Source: Apostichopus parvimensis
Lineage: Eukaryota; Echinodermata; Holothuroidea; Aspidochirotida; Stichopodidae
Assembly (NCBI GenBank): GCA_000934455.1
Contig: KN884780.1
Location: 48,633-84,555, forward strand
Length of the DNA: 35,923 nt
Reading direction: 5' to 3'
The position numbers and the translations under genes are program-made. Under the pieces are notes generated by a model. That model did not search any database. It was not told the DNA's origin and worked only from the letters and a program-made list of their open reading frames with translations. Within the stretch, counting starts at the first letter, position 1, and each line of letters starts with the position of its first letter. Below, one piece after another: positions 33,001-35,923 of the stretch.

Positions 33001-35923
33001 GATGAAATTTAAGACCGGGTAAACTGCAGAACGTTTAAACGGTCAGGTTAAGAAGTATCCTCTACTACTAGCCTTAACAACATGAAAAAAAGGTTCCCAT
33101 TTTCGAACAGATTCAAATTTTCAAAGAACAGTGTAATATATAGTCCATTCCTCTATTGTCTTTTTTTGTATAAGGATTGATGGTTGGTGGTGAGAGGGGA
33201 CATTAAAGGGATTTCTCACCCCAGTTGTGTTTATGATGAAATGTCCTCAATATTCTTGGTCAAGTTTGTAATCATTTTATGTTTTGGTTTGATCAGTTCT
33301 CCTACCACCACATGTGGATACCAAAGTGAAATGGATGAGAAACGAGGAAGTCGTCAAGGAAGGCTCTCATCTTCACTTGCTGGAGGAGGATGAGGAGGGA
33401 GTCTACACCCTAGAGATTGAAGAGACCCAAATAACTGACTCTGGTATCTATGAGGCAGAAGTCTCAAACCAATTTGGAACCGTCGCCACCCGTTGTAAGG
33501 TTGACGTCGATGGTAGGTGGCTGGTTTCCAACTTTCGAGAGCCAAGAGTGTGTTGTTAAGAGTAATAAAGTTTCTAATCTAGCAAAGTGATTCGGTATTA
33601 TTCCAAATTTGCTAGAAAATTGGTCAACTATTGTCTTACTTTTGCATTTGTTGTATTGTCACATCTGTGTAGAATAGTATTCATTAGTATGTCTTTGAAT
33701 AATACTGTTTTGGAACTATAATAAAACATAGCACTTTTGGAAAGTTGTTACAGGTTTAGTATGCTTAACTTCTGCTATGTCGTGTAGTTAAATAAAGTAA
33801 GGTTTATTGACATTTTCACTATTTTAAGGTATTTGGAAGTATACTCTTACCCAAATACAGGGGAACTTTTGTGTCACATTGTGATCATTGTCATAGAGGA
33901 ATCTACTGCCAATACTCAACTAGTTGAAACCAATATTGCCAAAGATGGCTATAACACCATGTATTTTTTTGTTTTCATATAATTACCTTTTTATCACTCT
34001 CTTTTTAGATAAATACATGGACAAATATTCCAACTACAGCCGACCAAGATTCACACAGGTTCTCCGCGACATGTTGATTGTTGAAGGCAGTGCTGCCAGG
34101 TTGGACTGTAAGATTACTGGCATTCCAGAACCAGAAATCAGATGGTGAGTCACATGTTGATGTTACTCTAACATTTTGTGTTTATATTTCTAGTGTGTCT
34201 TCCTTGCATTGCTTTGTAGCAATTCTGAAAGTCAACTTATCATTTTAAGCAACACCTTTACCCCTCCCCTTCCACCCCCATCCCTCACCCATTTCATCTC
34301 CACTCTCCTTTCTCTGAACCATTCCCAAAACCCTCATCTTCACGTGAGGCTGCATATAAACAAATAAACTGTTCTCTTTTCTAGATTGAAATTTTTGAAA
34401 ATGATAGAAGATTTGAAACATAAAACAAAATGAGATACTATAATGACTGTTAGAATAAGGACCAGTGGCATGTATAAGGACCACACATCCCCCTCCAATT
34501 TATGAAATGTTCTATTCACCTGTGGCCCTACCATAAAAGTTCAGCACTTACCTAAATCAGTTGGGGGTTATTTGAACTCCTTCACCTCCCCCCCCCCCTC
34601 CCAACCTTTGAAATCCTCTGCTCACCACTGACAAAAGACAAACTTAATAACCTATTTGTTTAACAGGTTTAAAGATCATAAAGAAGTCCAGGATGGCCAG
34701 CATTACTCCTTTGAATATGGAGATGATAATGAGACCTACACCCTGGTGATACAGGAAGCATTCTTGGAGGACGCAGGCACTTACACATGTCAAGCCTCCA
34801 ACCTGGTCGGAAGAATAGCTTGCGACAGTGGCGTCAAAGTCAAAAGTGAGTTGCTCTCCATTGTGTTTTTAACATGATCAGCAAATTATGAAATGGAGAA
34901 CTTTAAATAGGAAAGCTTTTCTTTGTTTGTTTGTCATTGTCCAGAAAATACAACAGTTTTAATGTAAGTCTTCTCCTGTTTTTTGTCTAAAGAAGTTAAA
35001 AATAGTGCTTGTGTTAAACCATTGACTTTAATCTCTATGTCATCCTTGCACCATACACATATCACACAATCACATTTGGCATACAGGTACATCAGAGAAA
35101 TATCATGTAAGGTGTATGAGATGAGATCTTTCACTATTTTGTGCCCCTTGGTGATGTCTATGAAATCTGCCGAGGGCTACAATGCCCTATGATGATGTTA
35201 GAATGATGATTTTATGATGATATGATACGATATGATGATTTTAATTGGTTTTGAAAGGTTCTGTAAAATATAAAGTTTTTGGGCTATATACTTTGGAAAT
35301 CTGCAGTTTACACCTTCAGGGCAATTGCCAGGTCAGGTATAAATGTCCAGTTTGGCATTTTAGTATATTCCAAGAAATCACTGTTTCACTTTAACTATCT
35401 ACTTTCTTTAACGATGCAAACAAAGTTTGCAGAAATTGACAAATAATTTTGTTTTTGTTTTGTAGCTGCTGGAGCAGACAGCGATGTTGAGTGAGTACAA
35501 CCATTTTATCTTTTATAGTTCATCACTTTACCTTTCCCATAATCAGCCATTCCATTGTGACAACTAATACTCAAACAATTAAGAATAACACTTTTAAATA
35601 TTGCACCTGGAGCTTCAAATGTAAGAACCTTACCTTTGGGGAGGGGGAGGTGGGAGGGGGAGGGCAGGGAGAATGGAGGGAAGGAAGGAGAGTGTTCGAG
35701 GAGAGCCTGCAAAATGTCCTTTAATCTTTTAACTTTTGCATAATCATTGACTGCTCTAATGTTTTGAACCTTACAGAGATATCGAAGTAGCCCCCAAGAT
35801 TAGAAGGGTGGACTCATTTGAGCCTCCCAAGCAACGCCAGGTTGCACCTTTCTTCAGTCTACCACTGTCTCGCAAGACCTTTGAAGTGGATAGCACGGCC
35901 AAGATGAGCTGTGCCGTCCAGGG
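1..35923 (+). CDS. Titin/twitchin-family giant muscle kinase gene, internal part (50 exons)
   Basis: One split gene covers the whole window; exon coordinates are given in separate entries. The joined exons encode about 4,348 residues: 29 FN3 domains (first partial), 15 Ig domains (last partial) and one Ser/Thr kinase. Proteins of this family lie along the thick filament of the sarcomere, bind myosin and related proteins through the Ig/FN3 array, and carry a stretch-sensitive kinase near the C-terminus. The order Ig-Ig-FN3-kinase-tail-Ig matches both titin (A168-A170-TK-M1) and twitchin. Exon joins were chosen by GT-AG sites, unbroken frame and domain continuity; almost all introns are phase 1. 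The tail favours titin, the kinase core and Ig-FN3-FN3 repeats favour twitchin, so I name the family and give no symbol. Both ends of the gene lie outside the window. Confidence 0.93.
111..438. mobile_element. hAT-type MITE with 8-bp target-site duplications
   Basis: A 312-bp element (119-430) lies in intron 1, 38 bases after the donor site. It starts CAGGCGCGTAGCC and ends with the imperfect inverse (right end read inverted: CAGGCGCATACCC). It is flanked on both sides by the perfect 8-bp direct repeat GAAAGAAT (111-118 and 431-438). CAG...CTG ends plus an 8-bp duplication are hallmarks of the hAT superfamily. It has no transposase reading frame, so it is non-autonomous. The terminal repeats also carry runs of G (left) and C-rich sequence. 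Confidence 0.85.
439..977 (+). other. Rest of intron 1, nothing recognised
   Basis: AT-rich intronic sequence between the MITE and exon 2. I see no exon, RNA gene or clear repeat. The acceptor is ctttcag ending at 977. Confidence 0.6.
978..1277 (+). CDS. Exon 2: FN3 domain
   Basis: One complete FN3 domain of 100 codons bounded by phase-1 introns. Visible landmarks are the B-strand Trp (ATLSWSPP), the DGG turn (SDGGAKITEYVI) and YEFRIVPKNKAGEGKPS at the end. The position before the C' strand reads RFSPRFTDAG, with Phe where most sister domains have Trp. It belongs to the Ig-free FN3 block and carries that block's KKDRFS motif. Confidence 0.93.
1717..2019 (+). CDS. Exon 3: FN3 domain
   Basis: One complete FN3 domain, 101 codons, phase 1 at both ends. 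It begins GVPDAPGQPD, has the B-strand ITLIWTPP, the turn DDGGAPVTEYVLE, the block motif TRFSARWTKL and ends YQYRVIALNKKGESQPS. The long open frame on the opposite strand is a shadow of this conserved exon. Confidence 0.93.
2374..2964 (+). CDS. Exon 4: two FN3 domains in one exon
   Basis: A 591-bp exon encoding two consecutive FN3 domains without an intron between them, unlike its neighbours. The first runs from DVPASPSSP to about SKPSQVAKL and has LTWQPP, SDGGAEIEGY and FSPRWTEV. The second starts near VPDSPSRPEV and has VTWTPP, SDGGSPVTGYIVEKRE, the more general KDRWTKV and YEFRVKAENKAGFSEPS. The acceptor cag ends at 2373; an upstream Met frame is spurious because the exon starts in phase 1. 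Either the ancestral intron was lost or two domains were copied as one unit. Confidence 0.92.
3320..3613 (+). CDS. Exon 5: FN3 domain
   Basis: FN3 domain of 98 codons starting DTPEAPKQLKV. It shows VSLAWSEP, DDGGSKVKNYIVEMKE, the block motif PFASRWSPV and YTFRVRAENKAGPGKPS. The donor is gtaatt, weaker than most. Phase 1 at both ends. Confidence 0.92.
4039..4110 (+). pseudogene. Copied fragment of exon 6 (FN3 C-terminal third) inside intron 5
   Basis: These 72 bases match 4373-4444 of the following exon at 71 of 72 positions (C at 4056 against A at 4390), a constant offset of 334. The fragment keeps an open frame for CQFRVIAENKAGNSEPS but begins and ends inside the exon, with no splice sites at its edges. 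I therefore read it as a non-coding exon relic or a very recent copying event, not an exon. Confidence 0.85.
4158..4460 (+). CDS. Exon 6: FN3 domain
   Basis: FN3 domain of 101 codons beginning DIPDAPSKPEV. Landmarks are ATLNWSPP, SDGGSPIIGYTLEKKD, the block motif KFGTRWTPV, and CQFRVIAENKAGNSEPS. Part of this exon (4373-4444) is duplicated upstream in intron 5. Cys replaces the usual Tyr before the FRV strand. Confidence 0.93.
4701..4740 (-). ncRNA. Hammerhead-ribozyme-like motif, Penelope-element type
   Basis: Read on the minus strand the order is: GCCT, core CTGAAGA (4736-4730), one extra A, stem GATCCT / loop GCT / AGGATC, core GAAA (4713-4710), CGTC, AGGC. GCCT can pair with AGGC as helix I, and ACGT between GAAA and the cleavage C is palindromic, as in the minimal type I hammerheads reported in Penelope-like retroelements. 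The extra A after the CUGANGA box departs from the consensus, so activity is doubtful. No reverse-transcriptase sequence surrounds it in this 369-bp intron. Confidence 0.5.
4830..5132 (+). CDS. Exon 7: FN3 domain
   Basis: FN3 domain of 101 codons starting DVPGQPGRPSV. It has ATISWTAP, SDGGSPITTYLIEKKD, block motif RFSMRWTQV and YQFRVTAENKAGPGKPS. Donor gtgagc, phase 1 at both ends. Confidence 0.93.
5347..5366 (+). promoter_or_regulatory. Triple AGGTCA direct repeat with 1-bp spacers (DR1-like)
   Basis: AGGTCA occurs three times in a row (5347-5352, 5354-5359, 5361-5366) with single-base spacers, inside intron 7. AGGTCA is the nuclear-receptor half-site, and DR1 spacing is read by RXR, HNF4, PPAR or COUP-type receptors. 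It could be an intronic enhancer element, but a simple repeat is an equally possible origin. Confidence 0.4.
5370..5390. repeat. Perfect 8-bp inverted repeat next to the AGGTCA repeats
   Basis: GGCTGCAG (5370-5377) and CTGCAGCC (5383-5390) are perfect inverse complements with a 5-base loop, four bases after the last AGGTCA. It could form a short hairpin in RNA; no function is visible. The rest of intron 7 (5133-5590) shows nothing recognisable. Confidence 0.6.
5591..5893 (+). CDS. Exon 8: FN3 domain
   Basis: FN3 domain of 101 codons starting DVPGIPECVV. It shows ATVEWEPP, SDGGAPIIGYIIERKD, the block motif QYSVRWARL and YQFRVIAENEAGQGKPS. The acceptor ttgtttctag is strong. Phase 1 at both ends. 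Confidence 0.93.
6340..6633 (+). CDS. Exon 9: FN3 domain
   Basis: FN3 domain of 98 codons. It starts EKASAPLSPTL instead of the usual DVPG opening, so the interdomain linker differs from its neighbours. Landmarks are ATFTWQPP, RDGGTAIDEYVIERKE, block motif PFSTRWAPL and YEFRVVPVSRAGLGEPS, where Ser-Arg replaces the common Asn-Lys. Confidence 0.92.
7045..7347 (+). CDS. Exon 10: FN3 domain
   Basis: FN3 domain of 101 codons starting DVPGSPGRPQV. It has VTLSWTPP, RDGGSRVTGYIIHKKD, block motif KFALRWVPV and YEFRVVAQNKAGFGQPS. Phase 1 at both ends with a consensus gtaagt donor. Confidence 0.93.
7791..8093 (+). CDS. Exon 11: FN3 domain
   Basis: FN3 domain of 101 codons starting DVPGAPGKPNI. It shows ITVSWTAP, SDGGSPITHYILEKRE, block motif SFAVRWVRA and FEFRVIAENKAGQGPPS. 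The exon ends in A so that the next residue is Thr. Confidence 0.93.
8407..8700 (+). CDS. Exon 12: FN3 domain, last of the Ig-free block
   Basis: FN3 domain of 98 codons starting TVPDTPGAPQI. It has VNLTWTPP, TDGGKPIKGYIVEKSD, RYSSRFTPI (Phe in place of Trp, as in exon 2) and YQFRIIAENEAGAGEPS. It closes the run of FN3 domains; an Ig domain follows. Confidence 0.93.
9008..9592 (+). CDS. Exon 13: Ig domain plus FN3 domain
   Basis: A 585-bp exon encoding an I-set Ig domain followed by an FN3 domain. The Ig part starts VGPKLDLS, has VKAGTTFHIDIPF, the core Trp in VDWSKDG and DEGVYSVRVRNAGGEA. Both conserved Cys positions are replaced, as in many titin A-band Ig domains. The linker EDKPSPPEGPIEV leads into an FN3 with IRWRSP, NTGGSDITHYCVEKRD and VQFRVIAVNKVGESEP. 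Asn-Thr-Gly-Gly takes the place of the common Asp-Gly-Gly. First Ig-FN3-FN3 unit. Confidence 0.93.
10137..10439 (+). CDS. Exon 14: FN3 domain
   Basis: Second FN3 of the first Ig-FN3-FN3 unit, 101 codons, starting TPPDSPSKPLV. Landmarks are ITWQPP, YDGGAPVTGYLVEKRE, FWSKVG and YEFHISAENKSGLSRPS (His for the usual Arg after Phe). The preceding intron 13 (9593-10136, 544 bp) holds nothing I recognise. Confidence 0.92.
10735..11319 (+). CDS. Exon 15: Ig domain plus FN3 domain
   Basis: Same design and same 585-bp length as exon 13. Ig: VPPRFEAMF, AKVGETVRAELPY, Trp in AKWSKDGKP, GGHYSVTIKNQAGSD. Linker DQPSPPQGPLEM. FN3: VTLSWRPP, DDGGSRIVNYIIEKKG, MRWKPVTD and YVFRIKAQNQFGISEP. Begins the second Ig-FN3-FN3 unit. 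Introns 14 (10440-10734) and 15 (11320-11519) are short and empty. Confidence 0.93.
11520..11822 (+). CDS. Exon 16: FN3 domain
   Basis: FN3 domain of 101 codons starting DVPGSPSAPAI; second FN3 of super-repeat two. It shows AVLSWSPP, SDGGARIIGYTIEMR, SPRWVKA and YEFRVIAVNRVGPGKPS. Consensus gtaagt donor. Confidence 0.93.
11984..12235. repeat. 61-bp minisatellite in intron 16
   Basis: Copies begin at 11984, 12045, 12107, 12161 and 12201, each opening AGATGACTTAAGATGACT. The first three are 61, 62 and 54 bp and nearly identical; the fourth (40 bp) lacks the middle, and the last is partial. Each unit itself holds two AAGATGACT-like words. Degenerate related sequence is visible upstream from about 11895. 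The remainder of the intron to 12413 is unremarkable. Confidence 0.85.
12414..12733 (+). CDS. Exon 17: Ig domain and start of an FN3 domain
   Basis: Ig domain starting VAPKFDLDLKY with VRAGATFNVDASF, the core Trp in ITWERDHHP and SGVYTIIAKNKAGED, then the linker DRPGPPSGPLH. The donor catgtaagt cuts after GPLH in phase 0, unlike the phase-1 pattern elsewhere, so the FN3 domain is completed by exon 18. In exons 13, 15 and 24 the same Ig-FN3 pair is uninterrupted. Confidence 0.9.
12938..13205 (+). CDS. Exon 18: remainder of FN3 domain
   Basis: 268 bp, phase 0 in and phase 1 out. It continues the FN3 begun in exon 17 with VSGLGVSDATLTWYPP, then DDGGSPISGYILESRE, RIWNKVSS and YQFRVRAENKYGVSEP. 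The phase-0 start fits the end of exon 17 and keeps the frame open. Intron 17 (12734-12937) is short and empty. Confidence 0.9.
13544..13843 (+). CDS. Exon 19: FN3 domain with altered DGG turn
   Basis: FN3 domain of 100 codons starting DVPATPGPLMV; second FN3 of super-repeat three. The turn reads SDRGAPIEGY, with Arg (codon 13630-13632) in place of the first Gly of the DGG motif, and the D-E region PKPKKVDDYEF is unusual. Other landmarks are FSWTPP, TSWQRAT and YEFRVRAINEAGLSRPV. Intron 18 (13206-13543) has nothing recognised. Confidence 0.9.
14061..14090. repeat. Three copies of a 10-bp repeat
   Basis: AACGAGCATA occurs twice and AACGATCATA once, head to tail. The third copy also forms a 7-bp palindrome with the following ATCGTTT. 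Too short to class further. Confidence 0.75.
14232..14425 (+). mobile_element. Possible hAT-like transposon fragment in intron 19
   Basis: Starts CAGGGATCTCAAAAAG and continues with GGCC- and CCGC-rich words followed by CGCAAAAAG. This resembles the left end of hAT elements that open CAGGG(G/A)TCTCAAA. I find no matching right end and no 8-bp duplication, so it would be a truncated relic. The rest of the 793-bp intron (13844-14636) is AT-rich and empty. Confidence 0.3.
14637..14927 (+). CDS. Exon 20: Ig domain
   Basis: Ig domain of 97 codons alone in its exon, starting IPPKFDLRPSI. It has PAGAPLKVDFPY, core Trp in ATWYKDDRP and TGFYRVHLASDIGED. It opens the fourth Ig-FN3-FN3 unit. Here a phase-1 intron separates Ig and FN3, unlike exons 13, 15 and 24. 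Intron 20 (14928-15442, 515 bp) holds nothing I recognise. Confidence 0.92.
15443..15745 (+). CDS. Exon 21: FN3 domain
   Basis: FN3 domain of 101 codons starting DKPGHPEGPLKA, the same type of linker that joins Ig to FN3 in the two-domain exons. It shows VTLSWRHP, DDGGSPITNYILEKRD, LSWTPVSS and YGFRVRAENQYGESTP. Confidence 0.93.
15776..16260 (-). mobile_element. Probable 3' end of a non-LTR retrotransposon, minus orientation
   Basis: On the minus strand the sequence runs into GGACAATAAAGTTTC followed by a TATC microsatellite (the ATAG run at 15776-15793 on the + strand). An AATAAAG-bearing 3' end closed by a short tandem tail is typical of CR1/L2-type LINEs. No reverse-transcriptase motif is visible, and the inner boundary at about 16260 is only a guess. 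The rest of intron 21 (to 16449) is AT-rich. Confidence 0.45.
16450..16752 (+). CDS. Exon 22: FN3 domain
   Basis: FN3 domain of 101 codons starting SVPDAPSSPEV; second FN3 of super-repeat four. It has VTLSWMSP, SDGGSPITGYLVEMKE, GTRWIRA and YKFRVIAENDIGQSEA. Its GTRW motif resembles the FN3-block type. Confidence 0.93.
16964..17227 (+). CDS. Exon 23: Ig domain with both core cysteines
   Basis: Short Ig domain of 88 codons starting EVADFTQML. It retains the canonical pair of Cys (IVLECRV and YECECG) and the core Trp in VKWYKNG, so it can form the disulfide-type core that the preceding Ig domains lack. It is followed directly by another Ig in exon 24. A long T run (about 16940-16954) precedes its acceptor. 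Confidence 0.92.
17656..18243 (+). CDS. Exon 24: Ig domain plus FN3 domain
   Basis: 588-bp two-domain exon like exons 13 and 15. Ig: APPKINLDLL, LKAGSTLRIPVEF, Trp in VEWYHQSRR, TGVYSVTVVNEAGRH. Linker DIPGAPHGPLAM. FN3: INLSWYPP, DDGGTNIECYVVERRD, KSWTKIGS and YHFRVRAENSNGVGPP. Begins the Ig-FN3-FN3-FN3 stretch. Confidence 0.93.
18786..19091 (+). CDS. Exon 25: FN3 domain with HGG turn
   Basis: FN3 domain of 102 codons starting AAPSEPGLPEV. The usual DGG reads HHGGRPMLGYHVEVRE, and the F-strand is YEFRVVGVTEIGVGRPS. LTWTEP and LPWSRVTT supply the two core Trp positions. Donor gtgagt. Confidence 0.91.
19549..19848 (+). CDS. Exon 26: FN3 domain
   Basis: FN3 domain of 100 codons starting GHPSPPGIPQV. 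It has VSLSWTPP, SDGGSAISHYIIERRS, RSWTDKTK and HVFRVRAVNEAGFESDPS. The acceptor ggacag lacks a long pyrimidine tract, so this is one of the weaker splice sites in the window. Confidence 0.9.
20487..20598 (+). CDS. Exon 27: N-terminal part of an Ig domain
   Basis: Starts PEEKPSFLEKP, has GGKAQFTCIVVGSPKPEVSW and stops inside the core Trp codon (TG|G, phase 2). Cys in FTCIV is the canonical first core Cys. The Ig domain is completed by exon 28. Confidence 0.9.
20938..21113 (+). CDS. Exon 28: C-terminal part of an Ig domain
   Basis: Completes the Trp codon and continues MRNGKEIYSGGRYKT, then GVYRLNIYNV and DLGLYSVVARNTSGRA. The second core Cys is replaced by Ser or Val. Phase 2 in, phase 1 out. 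Intron 27 (20599-20937, 339 bp) is AT-rich with nothing seen. Confidence 0.9.
21153..21194. repeat. TCTG microsatellite
   Basis: Imperfect run of TCTG units, interrupted by CC, TT and A bases, 40 bases after exon 28. The rest of intron 28 (21114-21799, 686 bp) shows nothing recognised. Confidence 0.8.
21800..21959 (+). CDS. Exon 29: N-terminal part of an Ig domain
   Basis: Starts RAPVAHLYEL, with PAGDDFEIPVYI, core Trp in ALKWRKDAE and ends at RGRVI. The donor is gat|gtaaga after base 21959; reading through would meet a stop two bases later, which supports the splice. The intron splits the domain later than in exons 27/28. Confidence 0.9.
22395..22525 (+). CDS. Exon 30: C-terminal part of an Ig domain
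   Basis: Continues ISSMTEDVARLRIKGAE and ends DTGRYLLEVANQFGVE. 131 bp, phase 2 in and phase 1 out. The frame joins perfectly with exons 29 and 31. Second Ig of an Ig-Ig pair. Intron 29 (21960-22394) is empty. Confidence 0.9.
22976..23278 (+). CDS. Exon 31: FN3 domain
   Basis: FN3 domain of 101 codons starting DKPSPPEGEYF, the Ig-to-FN3 linker type. It has INLRWAPP, DDGGAPITLYHVEMKQ, EGWSKVAT and YIFRVIAENKYGKSEP, and a basic tail FGRGKI. Confidence 0.93.
23849..24151 (+). CDS. Exon 32: FN3 domain
   Basis: FN3 domain of 101 codons starting DVPSPPSKPMI. Landmarks are IELTWSKP, SDGGSPVSGYILEMKE, KSWRRVFP and YEFRVMAQNELGRSMPS. A glycine-rich join (GVGGKGK) leads to the next Ig. Confidence 0.93.
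24896..25183 (+). CDS. Exon 33: Ig domain
   Basis: Ig domain of 96 codons starting GKGKPFFLKKP. It has AAEGSSATLQCEISG with the first core Cys, Trp in VKWFHDGRQ, SGIYKLTI and DAGDYTAEAVNASG. By order it corresponds to titin A168, the first of the Ig-Ig-FN3 group before the kinase. Confidence 0.92.
25715..26005 (+). CDS. Exon 34: Ig domain
   Basis: Ig domain of 97 codons starting VRPTVNFPSHL, with PGETLKLRIGASG, core Trp in IRWERDGQP and DAGRYSVIAENEYGVE. By order it corresponds to titin A169, which in vertebrates binds MuRF ubiquitin ligases; whether that holds here cannot be told. Confidence 0.92.
26298..26585 (+). CDS. Exon 35: FN3 domain preceding the kinase
   Basis: FN3 domain of 96 codons starting GPPEHPRNVEI. 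It shows VKLSWLPP, TDGGSAVTSYVVEKRE, GPWVRALT and YQFRVAALSAYGTSAP. Position equals titin A170, the FN3 that abuts titin kinase. Confidence 0.93.
26641..26753. repeat. CTTATGG inverted and direct repeats in intron 35
   Basis: GCTTATGG (26641-26648) and CCATAAGC (26656-26663) form a perfect 8-bp inverted repeat. The same word recurs as GCCATAAG near 26704 and twice in a direct 16-bp repeat CTTATGGATGACACCC (26720-26735, 26738-26753). A poly-C run follows near 26767. Intron 35 spans 26586-26907. Confidence 0.75.
26908..27070 (+). CDS. Exon 36: N-terminal linker and start of kinase domain
   Basis: Acidic linker AAPVEEERPEFEDLDARM followed by GDRFGSVYDYYDIHEEIGR, which is the N-linker and first strand of the kinase. 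The Tyr-rich YDYYD stretch is the segment that in twitchin and titin packs on the kinase as part of mechanical autoinhibition. Exon ends in phase 2 inside the Arg codon of the glycine-rich loop. Confidence 0.92.
27540..27740 (+). CDS. Exon 37: kinase N-lobe
   Basis: Glycine-rich loop G-R-G-S-Y-G-V-V-Y across the exon 36/37 junction. The ATP-binding Lys is in WAAKFIKC (codon 27601-27603) and the helix-C Glu in IKREIDVMKKL (codon 27646-27648). The exon ends in the hinge region MIMIIEF. Both residues of the Lys-Glu salt bridge are present, as in active MLCK-group kinases. Confidence 0.94.
28223..28364 (+). CDS. Exon 38: kinase hinge to catalytic loop
   Basis: Begins LTGGELFDRIV, the characteristic MLCK/titin/twitchin sequence after the hinge, and ends at the catalytic loop HLDMK. 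The catalytic Asp is codon 28356-28358. HLD rather than HRD is normal for MLCK-type kinases. Exon ends in phase 0. Its acceptor is preceded by three copies of ACTATAAAT (28151-28190). Confidence 0.94.
28801..29000 (+). CDS. Exon 39: kinase activation segment
   Basis: Continues the catalytic loop with PENVML, then LIDFGLSREID with the metal-binding Asp intact (codon 28852-28854), KVMFGTPEF and VAPEV with the APE Glu (28930-28932), and TDVWSLGVLAYIM. Vertebrate titin kinase has EFG instead of DFG and an inhibitory Tyr in the APE-proximal loop; here that loop position is Val (28921-28923). The segment resembles twitchin and MLCK. Confidence 0.94.
29358..29510 (+). CDS. Exon 40: kinase C-lobe
   Basis: LSGFSPFMGDNDQETLKNV and DWIEKILVVEK are typical MLCK/titin-group C-lobe helices. 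153 bp, phase 2 at both ends. Joins exon 41 as EKDDRMT, supplying the conserved C-lobe Arg. Confidence 0.93.
29600..29880 (+). mobile_element. tRNA-derived SINE in intron 40
   Basis: A pol III B-box-like GGTTTGAGTCC lies at 29633-29643, followed by GCGTCCTTGAGCGAGGTAAG and later AGGTGTAAAAATGG, the body words seen in many marine-animal tRNA-type SINEs (TCCTTGAGCAAGGCA form). A G12 run at 29719-29730 interrupts it. The A box and both ends are not clear, so boundaries are approximate. The remaining intron (29511-30365, 855 bp) includes a possible LINE-like tail with AAATAAATAAATG near 30318. Confidence 0.55.
30366..30498 (+). CDS. Exon 41: end of kinase domain and regulatory helix
   Basis: DDRMTIQQALDHPWL ends the catalytic domain. 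It is followed by the charged helix TDEEARRHARRLDSTRLA and TYWKQYKYV, the start of the autoinhibitory C-terminal tail. I place the donor at GTG|gtacag (30498/30499); TAT|gtggta three bases earlier would keep frame and drop one Val. Reading through meets a stop at 30511. Confidence 0.85.
31033..31141 (+). CDS. Exon 42: titin-like regulatory tail
   Basis: 109 bp, phase 0 in, phase 1 out. It encodes SGHTVVSIGRVAHGGALR and a short basic stretch. In vertebrate titin the matching segment after the kinase has the same VVS-x-x-R-x-x-x-GGA-x-R spacing; in twitchin the equivalent is a GRI...SLR motif. The tail normally occupies the active site until stretched away. Confidence 0.85.
31568..31858 (+). 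CDS. Exon 43: Ig domain following the kinase (M1-like)
   Basis: Ig domain of 97 codons: DAAPKITRRLED, IEGNAARFECEVTA, core Trp in IEWYKDHEL, GTFTLVVNNV and VGQYVCRATNSYG. Both canonical Cys are present. Its position directly after the kinase tail equals titin M1. Donor gaat|gtaaat is weak but keeps frame with exon 44. Confidence 0.91.
32296..32359 (+). CDS. Exon 44: short basic linker
   Basis: 64 bp encoding LGEEELAKRGERRTLDLKRQ, rich in Arg, Lys and Glu. In titin a similar basic segment (CRRTMKKIKRR type) joins M1 and M2. Phase 1 in, phase 2 out. No long frame marks it; it is supported by splice sites and by joining exons 43 and 45 without a break. Confidence 0.8.
32556..32698 (+). CDS. Exon 45: linker and N-terminal part of an Ig domain
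   Basis: Begins RIPLGERGRKLRAGRAAL, still basic, then EKAPRLVSELEDQQ, an Ig A-strand start, and GLGFILPLTFQ. Phase 2 in, phase 1 out. The first core Cys is replaced. An in-frame-incompatible AG lies shortly downstream (ctctag), so the start at 32556 is preferred. Intron 44 (32360-32555) has a G-rich tract near 32400. Confidence 0.8.
33013..33044. repeat. Imperfect inverted repeat in intron 45
   Basis: GACCGGGTAAAC (33013-33024) and GTTTAAACGGTC (33033-33044) pair at 10 of 12 positions around an 8-base loop. It is the only strong hairpin I see in this 598-bp intron. Confidence 0.6.
33297..33512 (+). CDS. Exon 46: C-terminal part of an Ig domain (M2-like)
   Basis: Completes the Ig begun in exon 45: VKWMRNEEVVKEG with the core Trp, EGVYTLEIEETQ and SGIYEAEVSNQFGTV. 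72 codons, phase 1 at both ends. Intron 45 (32699-33296) is 598 bp. Confidence 0.88.
34009..34144 (+). CDS. Exon 47: N-terminal part of an Ig domain (M3-like)
   Basis: Tyr-rich linker DKYMDKYSNYS, then RPRFTQVLRDML, VEGSAARLDCKITG with the first core Cys, and EIRW, ending inside the Trp codon in phase 2 as in exon 27. Confidence 0.9.
34667..34845 (+). CDS. Exon 48: C-terminal part of an Ig domain (M3-like)
   Basis: Continues FKDHKEVQDGQHYSF, then ETYTLVIQEAFLEDAGTY and TCQASNLVGRIA with the second core Cys. With exon 47 this is a complete I-set Ig domain. Phase 2 in, phase 1 out. Confidence 0.91.
35187..35240. repeat. ATGATG-rich simple repeat
   Basis: Imperfect ATG/ATGAT repeats in intron 48 (34846-35465, 620 bp). 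Nothing else is recognised in that intron. Confidence 0.65.
35466..35490 (+). CDS. Exon 49: 25-bp microexon
   Basis: Encodes TAGADSDV with a split Glu codon (GA|A), phase 1 in and phase 2 out. It is supported by tgtag acceptor, gtgagt donor and the fact that exon 48 (phase 1 end) and exon 50 (phase 2 start) cannot be joined directly in frame. Confidence 0.75.
35638..35669 (+). other. G-quadruplex-prone tract in intron 49
   Basis: Six runs of three to five G separated by one to four bases, followed by more purines to about 35695, on the sense strand. It would be present in the pre-mRNA about 110 bases before the exon 50 acceptor. Confidence 0.7.
35777..35923 (+). CDS. Exon 50 (partial): acidic/basic linker and start of an Ig domain
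   Basis: Starts EDIEVAPKIRRVDSFEPPKQ, a linker, then QVAPFFSLPLSRKTFEVD and STAKMSCAVQG, the A, A' and B strands of an Ig domain with the first core Cys. The exon runs off the end of the window. Confidence 0.87.

Larger units (their letters stand above)
30499..34666 (+). other. Introns 41-47 without recognised genes
   Basis: Introns 30499-31032, 31142-31567, 31859-32295, 32360-32555, 32699-33296, 33513-34008 and 34145-34666. Intron 41 has a GGGGG/CCCCC hairpin (30778-30793) and a run of about 14 C after 30810. Intron 47 has C-rich tracts and CAGTGG/CCACTG words (34463 and 34625). No RNA gene seen. Confidence 0.5.
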
